DNA of 64,000 bases from Lytechinus pictus (GCF_037042905.1 NC_087258.1:11459501-11523500), one strand, 5' to 3'; positions 33,716 through 46,345 are shown, numbered from the stretch's first letter. Notes: a model not told the origin generated them from the letters alone. Program-made: numbers and translations.

Positions 33716-34587
33716 AGGCATTTCAAAGAACTTAAATTGCAGAATCACTTACCGGTGCCTCGTGCATCTTACTCATTTTGGAATTATTCTTTCAGGATTT
33801 TCTTTACTACCTCGAAATTATATTATTTAAACATTGACAATATCCCCTATAAAATATGCTATAAAATTACAATGGTTTGTACGTTTCTTTAATCAAAGTG
33901 GTGAGGTTTTGAATGTAGTAGGTGCTATTTGAAATTGAGAGATCGACTTACAAGCAAGAGCTTTTACGTTTTGCAATTAATATAACCCCAAAAGGTCGCA
34001 AATGATATATTTTTCAAGTATTCGTCGAAGATACACAAAACACTGTAAAACCCAAATTTGCATATGACTTAAAGTTTGGTAATGCGATCGTGAGCTCTTG
34101 CTTGTAATGTCTGGAGTATTGCATTTGAAAACCACAAAACCAATTTGAGAAATCTATATATTTTCAATCTACATTCAAGTTTATAAGAAAATTGGTTTAT
34201 GAAAGTATTAGCGGCAACGATGTTTGACTTGAGAGCAAAAGAAGGTTTAATATTTTGCTCTCAATTAAAAAATATGATATTGGTGAAACCAACAGCAACA
34301 AATTAAGCCAAAAGACGTTCACTTTTAGCCTGAGCTTAAATTTTCTTCTGGTTTTACTAAAAAGTCTTACTATTACACTCAGAATTTTCGTAACCAATCC
34401 CAAATTTAAAATGTGAACCTACTCTAATACCATGAAAAATATATAAATCTGTTCACAGAATACAGCAACTTGTAAGACTAGCTGGAACGTTACGTTACAT
34501 TTAACTGTTTATTGATTGCCTATTCATATACTGATCCTCAAGAAGAAAAGAGAGTTTGTAAAAAGGGTAGGCTCTATTAATACTTGC
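33716..34587. other. Downstream spacer, nothing recognised
   Basis: AT-rich sequence without a motif-bearing reading frame or clear repeat ends. Confidence 0.5.
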
Positions 34588-35227
34588 GATATGGTTTTCG
34601 ATCGGCAAAGAGGAGAGCGGGGGAATTGAAGTATAGATGGGAGGAAAAAAAGAAAAAAAATGTGTGTGCCCAATGATCATGATGAGCAGATGAAGAATAC
34701 AGAGAGAGAAATGGGGAGGTAAGAACATGAAAAACGGGAAAAAATAAAGAACGAAGAGTATATAAAATGCCTCTATAATTATTGATGAATACAAAGTTCA
34801 TAACAGTACCCGGCACCTTTTACCCCGTATCAAAATAAGCCTATCGTGGCGCCACCATTGGTTATATACGGCATGTCCCAAAGATCTGTACTGGGTGACG
34901 TAGGTTTCAATCGGCAAACAGGTCGAAGGGGGATTTGAAGTAGATGGGAGGCAAAGGTGTGTCGATCCATGAGCAGGTGAGAGAGAGACAGCTAGAGAGA
35001 AATGGTGGGGGGGGGGGGCTCAGTTGATAGGATGGTGAGGAAATCTGCAGGGGAGGAGAGAGTGAAATAGAGAGAATGATGAGAACAGGAAAAACCGTCG
35101 GAGGGGGGGGGGAGTATAAAGAAGAACGAAGGTATATAGAATACATAGCTATCCTTCTATTGAGGAAAACAAAATAAATGACGGTACCCACTACCCCCTA
35201 TCAAAATAAGCCTATCGTAGTCTGGCG
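34588..35227. repeat. Tandem direct duplication of ~320 bp
   Basis: 34588-34855 and 34908-35227 share the order TCGGCAAA, GGGGGA(A)TTGAAGTA, GATGGGAGG, GAGAGAAATGG, a GTATA(T)A(A/G)AAT word, and finally ATCAAAATAAGCCTATCGT followed by GGCGCC. The second copy has expanded poly-G tracts. The Ser/Pro/Leu-rich minus-strand frames are artefacts. Confidence 0.75.
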
Positions 35228-35632
35228 CCGGACTGGGAGAATGCGTGGATCATTCCTGATGCAAAAAAAATGCTTATTACCACATTGTCAGCCGCGGAAA
35301 CTTGGAGGCACTGGGAGCTCCTGCCCCTATTTTATTATTTTTTTTTGTAAACGTCTTAAACGTAAATCACCATAAAATTGTTATATATAGGCCTACATTT
35401 TCAACACGTATTTTTTATTGATTTCATCCAAAATCATTTGTAAATCCCAACACCCCTCCCCCTCATACACACACACATTTCACATATCGTTCCTCTGGTC
35501 TGATTCTCTACTTTGTAATAATTATGTTTGTACCGTCGTGATGGATATCCACCTCAGTACAGATGGGGGTGTGGCTTCTTTGCCCCCCCCCCAAAAAAAA
35601 AAAAAATCATGACCAAGGAAAAAGAATAATGT
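35228..35632. other. Spacer with CA and poly-C/poly-A tracts
   Basis: No gene is recognised. Confidence 0.5.
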
Positions 35633-35950
35633 ATGGCAAGACATTTCTCAATAACTGGAGAAACTGAGCACGGCAATAATGAGGAAAAGATAGAAATAAT
35701 ATATTGGGCACACACTAAAGGGGAAACCTGCAAGCATCTGCAACTGTTACACAGCATTAACCTGGGCACCAGAAGCAGGGAAAATGAAAAGGAGAAATGC
35801 CAAAACAACTTGGCGGCGAACAGCAGGAAAAGAAAGGACATTGGCTGGATTATGGAGGACGTGGACAGAAGCCAGAGCTGTGGCCTCTGATAGGCAAAGG
35901 TGGAGACGTTCGGTGGAGGCCCTATGTGCCACTAGGCATCTGGAGGATGG
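35633..35950 (+). pseudogene. LINE ORF2 C-terminal fragment
   Basis: After one frameshift near 35740 the plus strand reads ALTWAPEAGKMKRR, then AKTTWRRTAGKERTLAGL, then ASDRQRWRRSVEALCATRH. This tryptophan/arginine-rich block (TWRRT...DRxRWRxxVxALCA) is the well-known C-terminal end of invertebrate LINE polyproteins. The rest of the element is missing, so it is a 5'-truncated relic. Confidence 0.8.
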
Positions 35951-36009
35951 TAACAGCTCAGGTTACATTATGCATAATAGTATTATGCATAATGTAACCT
36001 GAGCTGTTA
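35951..36009. repeat. Perfect 59-bp palindrome
   Basis: Two 29-bp arms, exact complements, around a single central G (35980). The arms contain GCTCAGGTTACATTATGCAT. It immediately follows the LINE fragment. Possible explanations are a hairpin-forming element end or an inverted microduplication made during insertion. Confidence 0.9.
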
Positions 36010-38464
36010 AATACGCCATATCTACCTCCCTCAATTTTTTGGCTCATTACGCCACTGCCTCCATGATTTGTACCCCATATCTCGTTGCAAGCTTTACTGT
36101 AGGTATGCTAAGACATTTCTAAATAACAATAGGCCTACATGCTTATTTTATTTCAAGTTAAACAGCATCATCATAATTATGAGCATATTCATTTGCCTGT
36201 ATTTAAGCATTAAATAAATGGTTCTTAAAGCATAGACTCTCACAACTCAAGCCTTTAAGGGATAGGCCTATACAAAATATAGTTCAATGAGTAATTTCTC
36301 AACGTAAAGGGGATTATGGGCTTATAGTTCCATGCTGAATCAAGTGCACTGGAAGTGTTCGTGATCAACATTGCTCAGAGTGTTCAATTTGCATAAAAGT
36401 TTCCCCAAAATAGCTCGCGCTTCGCGCTCGCACTAATTAGTTAGGGCTTATTAGATACAACGATCTTGTTTATGAAAGAATAAAGCTAGGAAGTAACTGT
36501 TGACTACCCTAAGCTTTAAAGAAACCAACAAAAGTCAGCTTTGGGCGGGAAATGTGGATTTGATTGCTGTACACATGCGTGACCAAATTATTTCCAAACG
36601 CCCCCTAAACGGGTTTTTTCTCTTTTTGCAAAATGCCCCCCCGAAACAAGTTTTTCGAGGTCTTTATTTACACATTTTTGCCCCTAAACAAGTTATCACC
36701 AGAAAATGACCCCGGGGAAAAAGCTTGGGCAAATACCATAAACACGTTTGGCCAGTCTTTTAAAAAAACTTTGGGAAAAATATACCCTAAATAAGTTTGA
36801 CCCCGCGATTGACCAGTTTTTCAAAACCACCCTTTTTCTTGAAAATCGGTGTTTTTTTATACCCGTATATAACGAGTGCACGCGCAGCCCGCGTCCACTG
36901 AAAACGGAAAAAACAACATCCCTTAGTTAATGACGTTCCACAGTTTAAATAAAGTCCATGGCATTTTCACCAAATTTTGCAAAGTTGTAGAGGAAGGTAT
37001 ACCTAAGAGGTGCAAACATTAAAAAATATCGGTTCATGTGCTTGTTTTCTAACTATCAGCACTTTTATAAGAGCAAATGTGCTTTTTTTAACACCCCAAA
37101 ACGTGCCAAAAGCTTTGTATCTATGTGAGGAAAAATTCCAAACCACTCTACCATTTCTTCAAACTCGAGGTCATATTCATCATACATTGCAGCACTACAT
37201 AGTAAAGTATTTTGATATTGTAGAGGAATTTTAAAAAATGGTCCATGGAATAATTCCAGTTTATTAGCTTCATAAAAAAACACATCGGATCTGGATCAGG
37301 AAAATACGGGTGAACTTTTTTTCGCCCCCTCCCCCCCTTATTGGCAAAAGCTGGATCCGCCCCTGAATTTTGGCCTACTTCAGCACCCCCAGCCAAAAAA
37401 TCGTTCCCAGGGCCCTGCATAGGCCTATATAGACAGGTCCAGATTTTAAAGTTAATGCGCTAGCCTAGGCTAGCCATAGCTTAGACTATAATTTTTTTCT
37501 TGTTATTAATGGCAATTTGATAGTGTTTAAAGTACACACCCGAAGAATCAAAAGTATTTTATAATGACTTTTTGTGGTCATCATTGTAAAGGGGAAGTAT
37601 TACTTATCAGATATATAACTTCACTTTTTAAAATAGTGATAAGAGTTTGCAGAAATCAGCTCTAAAAAATGACTTATTTTCATGGCATATTTCTGCCTTC
37701 AACGGTCCTTCGCCGAGCTCCAGCTGAGTGACGTCACACCAAGAGCAGTGAGCAGCTGAGCTGACAGCAGCCCATTGAAGACGATCTTTCCAATCAGCGT
37801 TTTTTGCTCTTGAATTGTTTATTCCTCACAAGATTGGTCTTAGTATATAGATAAAAGTTTGAATTTTCTGAACTGTAAAATGAAATGCGCATTTAACATA
37901 TTTTGGTAACCGATATTTAGCTTAAAAACAAATAATTTTTTTCAAGAAATGTATGTGAATAAACAAAGCATATTTTCACTTAGAAATCACACTTGCGTCA
38001 CATTGATATTATAATCAATAAAAAGCATAGATATTCTTCTTCACGACTGAACAAAAATTATGAAATTTCATTACGTAGCAAAGTCAAGGAACCCCCCAAA
38101 ACACGGCAATATCCATCGCGAAATGATTGAAATTGCAGTTGAATTGCCGAAGCATTATGAGGCAACAGCGGCGAACGGACTTTGTTTTATATACCATTAA
38201 AAACCCGGAAATGAGAGGCAAATGGTTTGTGGCCAAACCTGTAAGGCCTTCGTTTTGATGAGTGCGGGGACCCTGGTTTGAACCTCTGACTCGGTGAATT
38301 TTTTTTATTATTATATTCCTACCCAGCTCTTTTTATTTTCATGTGAGATACTATTCAGACCTGAACTTATTCAATCTTACTTCTCAATTGCTGCTTTTGA
38401 TTTTCAAGTTCTTGATTAGATTCTACACTTATTTGGGCAGGGATGGGAGGGGTAGAGGATGAGT
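36010..38464. other. Spacer with dispersed repeat debris
   Basis: Holds a GCTCGCGCTTCGCGCTCG word (36412), a CCCTAAAC(A/G)(A/G)GTTT-type degenerate repeat (36590-36870), a block at 37340-37420 nearly identical to 54600-54685 (GGATCCGCCCCTG then CAGCACCCCCAGCC), and at 37421-37480 an inverted match to 28421-28490 (GGCTAGCCTAGGCTAGCGC-like). No gene is recognised. Confidence 0.55.
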
Positions 38465-38726
38465 TAAAAGTCAAGTCCACATCAACTAAAAATTATTTGA
38501 ATAGAGTAATTTCCCTTGGTTTTTTTTTGTTTTTTTTAACTCAAAACAGTCATACACACAAAACAATGATATGCAAATTAGAGTTATGTCACATCACATT
38601 CATTTCATTTTTTTTTGGAATTTTATTATTTAAATTTGAATCAAAGTTTTTATGAAATTTTCTGCAATATTTTATTATTTTTCTTTAAATTCAAATGAAT
38701 TTTTGGTTGGGTGGACTTCTCCTTTA
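38465..38726. mobile_element. MITE, TAAA(A/G)GTCAAGTCCAC family, short copy
   Basis: Starts TAAAAGTCAAGTCCACATCA and ends GGGTGGACTTCTCCTTTA. Same family as 32806-33407 and 48259-48848 but internally deleted. Confidence 0.75.
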
Positions 38727-39728
38727 CTCTTCACATGGAATGCATAGCGATGTTTATCCAGAAACAAAATTGTCTTAAAATATGCAAACCAGTAATTGGA
38801 CACATGCTCACTTTCCTTTCATCCAGGCCACTTCCTCACATCCACCAGGCTTACCGTCTTATAACAAACATGATGAACCATCACACAACTGCAAACAACA
38901 TTCACAGTGCTTTACAATAAATATTTCACTTTTGTTCATACATGCAATGAATATTGTGGAAAACAAATAAAAGGCGTACCCATATTCAAATATCGTTTAA
39001 AAGGACAAATATATTATATCTTTCGAGAAAAAATTGTGACGATATATACACGACACTTAACTTTCAGCAATCAGCATGTTATATAACTGATACAGAGTTG
39101 CTAACAAAATATAACTATGGGGCATTGCAAGAAACTTATGTTCAAAGCGTAAGTCTCAAATTCAAATTCAAGCGTAATAAGGTCGAGTTGTACGTGCAAT
39201 TCAACTAAATGTTTGTGTTTAATCAAAGGACTTACCTTTGATTTGGGACGTGTGATTGAGTAGAAAATTTCTCACAAAATGCCCTAGTTACATTAAAATT
39301 GTTCTTTCGTTTTAAATTGTGTGTTCTTATTTTTGTTCTCATTTATCTTCATTGTTGAAAGAAACACCAGACTCTAATTTCAGTCAGGAATCAGTGTAAC
39401 CACTGCAGTACTGAAATTTTGTCTGGCTTCATGACATCCTAATTCCAAGAATAAAAATAGCTTAATTAAACATTCCTCTGAAACGGCAGATTTTTCAGTC
39501 TAACCATAGAGCTATAACCAAGCCAAGCCATTGCCTGGCCAGTTTATTTAGAAATCTGACTGAAGAAAAAATCTGCCGCAAAACCTTCTTAAAAGACTTT
39601 ACGTAGTCATGCCATGGATGGTATTGGTAGTACAGCATGAAATAATGCATGATTCTAAAATTATATTAGATCTGTATCTGTCATCTGACCTGAATGCATC
39701 GTCAGTCAGACGCCAGAACAAGTACAAT
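38727..39728. other. Spacer, nothing firmly recognised
   Basis: It would be part of patatin copy B intron 5 or flanking DNA. A short inverted pair (CGGCAGATTTTTCAGTC at 39485 and its partner near 39560) may mark a small MITE. No further patatin exon was identified. Confidence 0.4.
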
Positions 39729-39736
39729 TTCCAAAC

Positions 39737-41212
39737 CACTGGCGTAAATCCGTGTTGATGGGTGGGGGGGATGACTGAAATATTTTGGCATTTTTTTTGC
39801 AATCATGTTTTTAGATATGCAAGGAATTGTCATTGATATGTCCACAGTGGCGTACCGTGGGTCACGGCATGGGGGGGGGGGGGCACCAGCAAAATTTTTG
39901 AATGACTGAGTGAGTGACCTAATAGAGACATTTTAAGGACAATGTCATTAAACGGATATGTATCTCACTGATCAAATAATGCGAGCGCGAAGCGCGAGCT
40001 GAAATTTTATTTATATTCACACCTAAAAAGGGACATTATAATCGAATTTGTGTAATCATGATAGGTACCTGTCTCGCTTAACAATGCGAGCGCGAAGCGC
40101 GAGCTGAAAACTTAGATAATTGAGACCTGAAGTGGGGCATTCTAAGGTTTCTTTGTAGGAATTAACTAGGACCATACGTATTTCATTAACCAAATGATGC
40201 GAGCGCGAAGCGCGAGCTGAAAATTTTTGATATTCAGATCAGAAGAAGGGACATTTTAAGGACTGATTTTAGGAATTCATGAAGAGCAGACATATCTCAC
40301 CAATCCACTAATGCGAACGTAATCACGGACAGGAAATGTTTCATATATACGAAGACCTTAACATGGGGCAATCACTTTTGAGTCATGAAAAAGAAGCATA
40401 TGTCCCTACATAAAACAATGATAACTCAAGTGCTAGGAAATATATTTGGTTTATATTGACTTGAAAACGGGATGTTTTAGTCCAACAGGATTATATATCT
40501 CGTTAAACAGACAATGCGAGCACCAGGAACAATGAAGACGTAGGCCCTGGGCAAATTATGTTTCATAAAGTTATGATAAAAATGTTTCTTATGTAATGTA
40601 ATTTAACATAATTATAATATAATATAACATTATAATGAATAATATTTTCTTCTTTCCCACTACGTTTCTCTTCCTTTCTCCCTCTTTTCTCCTTTCCCCC
40701 CTTTCCCCCCTTTCCCCGTGTTTTTTTTTTTTGGTCAGCCGATGGGGGGGGGGGGGATGTGCCCCCCATGTCCCCTGTAGTTACGCCACTGTATGTCCAT
40801 ATGGCAAATACCCCTCCAATATTATTATCTTTTTTACCCCATGATGGTTTAATGGTTTTATTAGAGATTACATAAAAAAAAAATTGACATTCCATTTAAT
40901 CCCTTCCCAAAGACCCCAACATTGATGAATTGGAAGAAACGGGGGTTTCTCTTCAATGTTATAATAAGGACATAAGTATTTCGTTTGGAAATGGTGTACT
41001 GGCTCTTTATTTGCATTTTATGATTCAATAATATTATTTTATTTATTAAGCGGTATTTTTTAAAGAATTTTCACCAATAAAACAATTATCTCTTGTGATT
41101 TTTTTCATTTCTTTCGTAAAAAGTGGGGGGGATGTTTGTACAGGCCATCCCCCCCTCCTCAAAAAGTGGGGGGGATATATCCCCCCCATCCCCCCCGGGA
41201 TTTACGCCAGTG
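39737..41212. mobile_element. hAT-type element, CACTGGCGTAAATCC ends (outer)
   Basis: Left end CACTGGCGTAAATCC and its complement at the right, with an exact 8-bp duplication TTCCAAAC (39729-39736, 41213-41220). Length 1476 bp, of which 947 bp are a second, nested hAT element. No transposase is visible. The right end lies 16 bp from the donor of patatin copy B exon 5. Confidence 0.88.
39845..40791. mobile_element. hAT-type element, CAGTGGCGTA ends (inner)
   Basis: Ends CAGTGGCGTACC and AGTTACGCCACTG with an exact 8-bp duplication TATGTCCA (39837-39844, 40792-40799). The interior has four degenerate ~110-120-bp units carrying GCGAGCGCGAAGCGCGAGCT (39980-40330) and pyrimidine-rich DNA. Non-autonomous. 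Confidence 0.9.
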
Positions 41213-41344
41213 TTCCAAACATGCTTACCTATGACGCCTTTTGTGGATGGATCAAACAGCGGAACGTGCATCATCGGCTCCCCTGCAGTCCCGGCCCAGC
41301 GGCAAGTAGTGAATGGCCCGCTACAGCTTGGAGTTTTTCAATAA

Positions 41345-41402
41345 ACACTGACTCACTGACTCACTCACTGACTCACTCACTCACTCACTCAGTCACTGAC
41401 TG
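41345..41402. repeat. CACT/GACT microsatellite
   Basis: Short ACTCACTG/ACTC units for about 58 bp inside patatin copy B intron 4. Confidence 0.85.
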
Positions 41403-41849
41403 ACTGGAGCAACACAACGACGCCTGTCCAGTGGACAAAATTGGTCTTAACAGTTCCCAATTCATTAAAAACGGGCAAAGTAACACAGTTCTGGTTCACT
41501 TTTGGTCTGAAGTTGTCGAAAACAGAAATCGGATACCACATTACATGAAGAAAACGGTAAATTCGGAAGATATTGAACAGGTCAGTAAGGTGAGGCAAAG
41601 AGGGATGATGGGCTCGTTGATTGTGTGACGTCATTATTCTCGACTGTTTCCTAGTGCGCGAATGTCGGTCTGGGGGCGGCTGGGGGCTGAGAAGGGTCTC
41701 TAATAATTTCATTTCTTGCATTTCCACGACATCTATAAGACTTTTTAGTGACATATTTGTGTATAAAAAGACAAGACCTTTCCATCCATATATAATTTGT
41801 CTATAATCATCACTTTCGTGAATTTTCTTCGTGTGTGTACTTTAAGAAA

Positions 41850-42045
41850 GATTAGATCTAGATATAGATCTAAGACCAATAAGGGTACAGGCAAATTGAA
41901 AGTGCTGATTCATTCATTCATGGCAACGGAAACGACCAAACTGAAGTCCACGCGCATGCGTATTCTTATTCCGAAGACGCAAGTCATGAATATTCATATT
42001 GGCTTCCACAACTGTGGTGGGGAAAATAATTTCGCCTCCCAGACG
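41850..42045. repeat. Dispersed repeat at the left edge of duplication copy B
   Basis: In reverse orientation it resembles 22385-22600. It ends where similarity to copy A begins, so it may mark the duplication breakpoint. Confidence 0.55.
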
Positions 42046-43814
42046 TTCACGGACCTATCCGGCGTCTAATTTGACTGGGGCTTTAGCATGTTTAGGTTGA
42101 CTGGACATACGCTCAGGCCTTAGTGCAATTTTAGGTAAATGCAGACGAAGTCATGAATTATCAATGCGGTCGGAGTGGCGATCATCTGAATAATTTTTTA
42201 AACAAGTTGATAATATAACGAAGGAATAGGAAAGGGGAGTATATATCAACCTCATGACGTAACACCAATAAATTAAGAAAAAAAAGCCAAGAGGAGAAGA
42301 GGAGGAACCTTACCATCAAAGCAATGGACTGGGTAGTTACAGAGTACACCTCCATCTACATACAAATCAGTACGATCAATGTATTTCCATTGAAATGGAA
42401 AGAAAACACCTGTTTGAAAAAAAAATGTAGACAAAATTGGGACAAAATTATAGTAAATATACACGTTATACTTATAGTTGATTTTTACTACTTTTGAAAA
42501 GCAATAAATTCATAAGGAATTTAACCGTTTCGAATTTGACCGATGACGTTTGAATTTCATAATAAACATAGTTTTGAAACCACGTATTTTCCAGACCTTC
42601 GTTGCATGAAAGTTACTATTTCGTTAATGATGTCGTCCAATGGGAGCTACCATGGTAGCAGTGCTCAATAGCCAATCATAATCAAGGATGCTTTGGAAGT
42701 TACCATGGTTCTAATTTAGTACAACAGGGCGCACGAGACCGCTCTCCTGTCATAACCACTAATAAGCCACTCTTCCTAGATATAGCCTACCCACCTGGAA
42801 TGGCCATGGACATCCTGACGGCGGCTCTGATCGGCAAAAGGGGCGTGGTCTTCACGTGGCAATACTCCTCCATCTTCAGACTAAGATTGGTGACCACCAC
42901 GCAAAGCTCCTTGCCTGTCGCCTCGTATAGAGGTCCCGAAAGGTAGCATTTGGGCTTCCCAACTTCTCCTCCACCACTTCCCCTATCCAGCGGTAGAAGG
43001 ACCGACCAGGGTGCCATCCTAGATTGCGTAGGACGTTCGGCACCATGCTACACGGGCCACATCGAGCATCTAAACAATAAAAAAAAATGCATAGTACGTG
43101 GGCAGTATTGGGGAAGCAGACTCCACACCGATTTAAGCTATTATAATGTATATTATATTGAATAGCATGAATAAAATCGATGGGCTTGGAGTCGCTTTTG
43201 TTGGTGCTGACTGCGACATTATGATTCAGCTGATTTGAAAAAGACTGTATATTGCCTTTCACCAATTTCTCCTTAAAAGAGAAGACAATAGATCTTTATT
43301 GATGTGATTTGTTCAATGTATTTTCCTACTTCCTGTCAATGACTTGTATTTCCGCCAGGCGAGGCTGATTTTTATATGATTAATCACACACAATACTCAA
43401 TGCAATCAATCAAAGAAAATAGCTCCATGATCAATCACTAAACGTTGTTTTACGGGACCCCATATCACATAGCAAGAAGCATTACTTGGCATTTTCAAAA
43501 AAACATCTTTACCAAATTTTAGAGGGTGGGTACCATATTACCTAGTGCATCGTTGAAGAATGGTCCATATTTCATGACGTCAAGGAACTTTTCTGAAGTA
43601 TGCCCTAATGCAAGCATAGCAGCAGTGATGGAGCCCACGCTAGCCCCTCCGAATCGACGCAACTTATCAAGATGCCCAAGACGCTCCAGCTCCTTGATAC
43701 AGAATTTGATAACATAAAAATATACAAGAATAATGACAATAATGATGGTAATATTGATGATAATGATAATAATAGTAGTAAAATACTACTTCTTCTACTA
43801 CTACTACTACTTGA

Positions 43815-44410
43815 ACCTTGTAGAAGTACTCTCCCAAAAAGCGTACACGCTGTCCTGGAGAGGGTTGTGCTGTGTCAGGTGCTGCCAGTGCTTCAGGTGA
43901 TGTGGTGATCCTGTGGTGGTATTCTTGGTGCACTATATACAGTGTGCTAGGTGCAGTGTGCGGGTGGTGCGTGTGTGTCCCTCTTACAACATCTTAAGGG
44001 GAGGGGAGGCAACATTTGCTGAATGATAGGCAATGTTGCTCCCCGGAAGCCAGCTATAGAGGTCGAAGTTACAGCAGCGTTTGGGAGAGTATTCCAAATA
44101 CGGATGGTTCCTGGGAACATACTGTACATGTAGCAGTTCACTCTACAAAAAGGCTGGGTGTACTTGAGCTGATGTCCAGTGTGTTGTGAACGTTGTGGAC
44201 GAGAACTGCTGCTTAACTTAATCTGATGTGGCATGTTGATGTAAGCATAATTGTGATGAATTTTGTAGAACATCTCACATTGGCTGAGAAGGCGTCTGTG
44301 TTGGAGAGTATCCCAGTGAAGAGTTGACAACATCGATGTTACACTGGATTCTCTGCTATAGTCATGAAGGACAAACCTAGCACCCTGACGCTGAATGTTC
44401 TCAATAATGT
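43815..44410 (-). pseudogene. LINE ORF2 C-terminal fragment in patatin intron
   Basis: The minus-strand frame runs NIQRQGARFVLHDYS, then LHWDTLQHRRLLSQCEMFYK, then RVNCYMYSMFPGTIRIWNTLP. This is the standard C-terminal end of CR1/L2/Daphne-like LINE polyproteins. It is 5'-truncated and sits within the CTA microsatellite, which continues on both sides. Confidence 0.82.
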
Positions 44411-44426
44411 TTACATCTTTCTGTAT

Positions 44427-44505
44427 ACTACTACTACTACTACTACAACAACTACTACTACTACTACTACTACTACTATTACTACTACTACAACTACTAC
44501 TACTT

Positions 44506-44536
<31 letters not shown>
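44427..44536. repeat. (CTA)n microsatellite, copy B
   Basis: Continuation of the intron 1 array after the LINE fragment. Confidence 0.9.
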
Positions 44537-44539
<3 letters not shown>

Positions 44540-46069
44540 TTATGCTAGTAATAATAATAATAATAATAATAATGATAATAATATAATTATAATAATATCA
44601 AAATATTTTTTCTATAACAATAAAAAAATAACATGAACACGTTGCATTCAAATGTTGTTGAAAACAAATTTTATCTACATAGATAGGATATCGACTCGAG
44701 TTGATGTGAATTAATATGGATTGTCCCTGAAAACGGGTCACCAGTCCTGTGTAAAGAACAGCTTTATGAAACTGCCCCAGGTTACGATCATCTTGGAATA
44801 CCCTGCAATATTTTGAGTATGACAGTGAATTACACACTCTAAAGATGATGGATTGCTCTTAAAATGGTTGCCTATCAAATTTCACCCTTTCTGCAATTCC
44901 AACTTTTCTTCAAATAAACAATATGACGATTTACTTTGACGCATTGGCATAAGTGCATCTATACAGTCTCAATGTGAGGGTGAAGAATAATGATTTTACC
45001 CAAAAAAACCTTATCGGGAATTTCCTTCGCAAAATATAACCCAACAAGGCCTCGTCTAAGCAAAGTTGTTTTGATAAAAGGAGAAAAGAGACGACACTGA
45101 AAATATCATCAGAATCGGGATGTAAATGAGAAAGTCTTTAAGAGTGACATGAATGACTCATGATCGGTACAATCGATGGATCCGTTTGACGATTTCATAC
45201 ACTCACGATTTTCCTTTTTTCCCATTTCAAGATATTTCCAACACTTCACTTTCAGATCCTACAGACCCGTATCGTGCTTAAGACATGAACTCTTGGTGAT
45301 TTACGATGGGAAGCAATGATGGTAATTGTTCAATGAGATGTGTGCTAAAAGACATAGTTTACATTGAAAAAAAGTTTAAATCGTGAAAGTTTCATGGTGA
45401 AATATAAAAAATAATAGTAATTGATTGAAATTAAAGGAATGCATCTATCCCGCCTATTCGTATATACAAATACAGCTATACCTGGTGAAATTTTAAAAAG
45501 TTCAGAATCTAGTGAATTTATTAATTTGAAGAAAAGTTAAGTGTTTTCACGGGACTGGTTACAAAGCAAAATATTGAAAGAAAATAAAAAAAACGTTATA
45601 TACGAAGATAAAAACTTACTATAACGGCCCCAATATAAGCAGTCCCCTGACTGCCGCCACCCTCAAACACAACGTTCTCATACGGGAAGTCAACATCGGA
45701 CAGGAAATTGAACGAACTCCCCATCATATCAGGCGAAATCGACGACGACCTCGGCTGACGGTCTAACGCATCCTCACCGCAGTCGATGACGTCGGGTAAC
45801 TTGCTGCATGGTTTTCGAAGTCGGCACTCGGCATCTTCAAAGCAGCAATGGCTGGTGCGTCGGTTTTCCCGACGTTGTTGAAGTCGAGCTAGATGCGATT
45901 CGGCAGCTCCCATTCGGATATTAGATACGTTATTGACTTGGGGTGATAACTGAAAACGAGAGTTCTGCTTGAAATCGTATTGGTACCGAATTGTCACGCA
46001 TGGGTGAACGTATACAGTTATGATGGTACTCTGAGATGCTTTGCGTAGCCTATTAGTCCAAAGAGATAA

Positions 46070-46345
46070 GTATTGTTATAGAGATAAGTATTGTAATCTG
46101 TAGCTGCATTGCTGTTCGCTTTGTTTACCATCACCTTTTTACGTTAACTTTTAATTGTTAAATTTGTACCTTATTCTGTAAACGTGTAACATTTAAAATT
46201 AGTCTATTGGATACATAAGTTTGTATCTATGAATTTGTTATATCTGTACTTATGTATATCTACTTCGTAATTAAAGGGCCCCAACGAACACCAGTGTTTG
46301 TACTGATTGGGCCACCCTTTTTAAATATGTGAAATAAATAAATAA
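46070..46345 (+). mobile_element. LINE 3' tail
   Basis: The segment ends in GGGCCCCAACGAACACCAG, GATTGGGCCACCC and an (AATA)n tail (46328-46348), the layout of a CR1/RTE-like 3' UTR. It is absent from copy A, where different DNA occupies the site. No coding part remains. Confidence 0.7.

Larger units (their letters stand above)
41229..45913 (-). pseudogene. Patatin-like phospholipase, copy B (frameshifted)
   Basis: Minus-strand exons: 45913-45620, 43692-43542, 43069-42795, 42409-42314 and 41282-41229. Exons 1, 2 and 4 match copy A, keeping GGGSQG, GASVG and DGG; the differences in exon 4 are synonymous, and exon 2 has DK for EM and H for Y. Exon 3 carries a 2-bp insertion (RDLYEA becomes RDLYTR) that shifts the frame, so the protein would be cut inside the lipase domain. 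Exon 5 (54 nt, EPMMHVPLFDPSTKGVI) lies outside the duplicated block, fits both splice phases, and suggests copy B was the original locus. It is a pseudogene unless the insertion is an assembly error; exons after 5 were not found. Confidence 0.75.

Noticed and set aside
36696-37420. Overlapping ORFs on both strands
   Set aside because: Fall in CCCTAAAC-type and hAT-end repeats shared with other loci.
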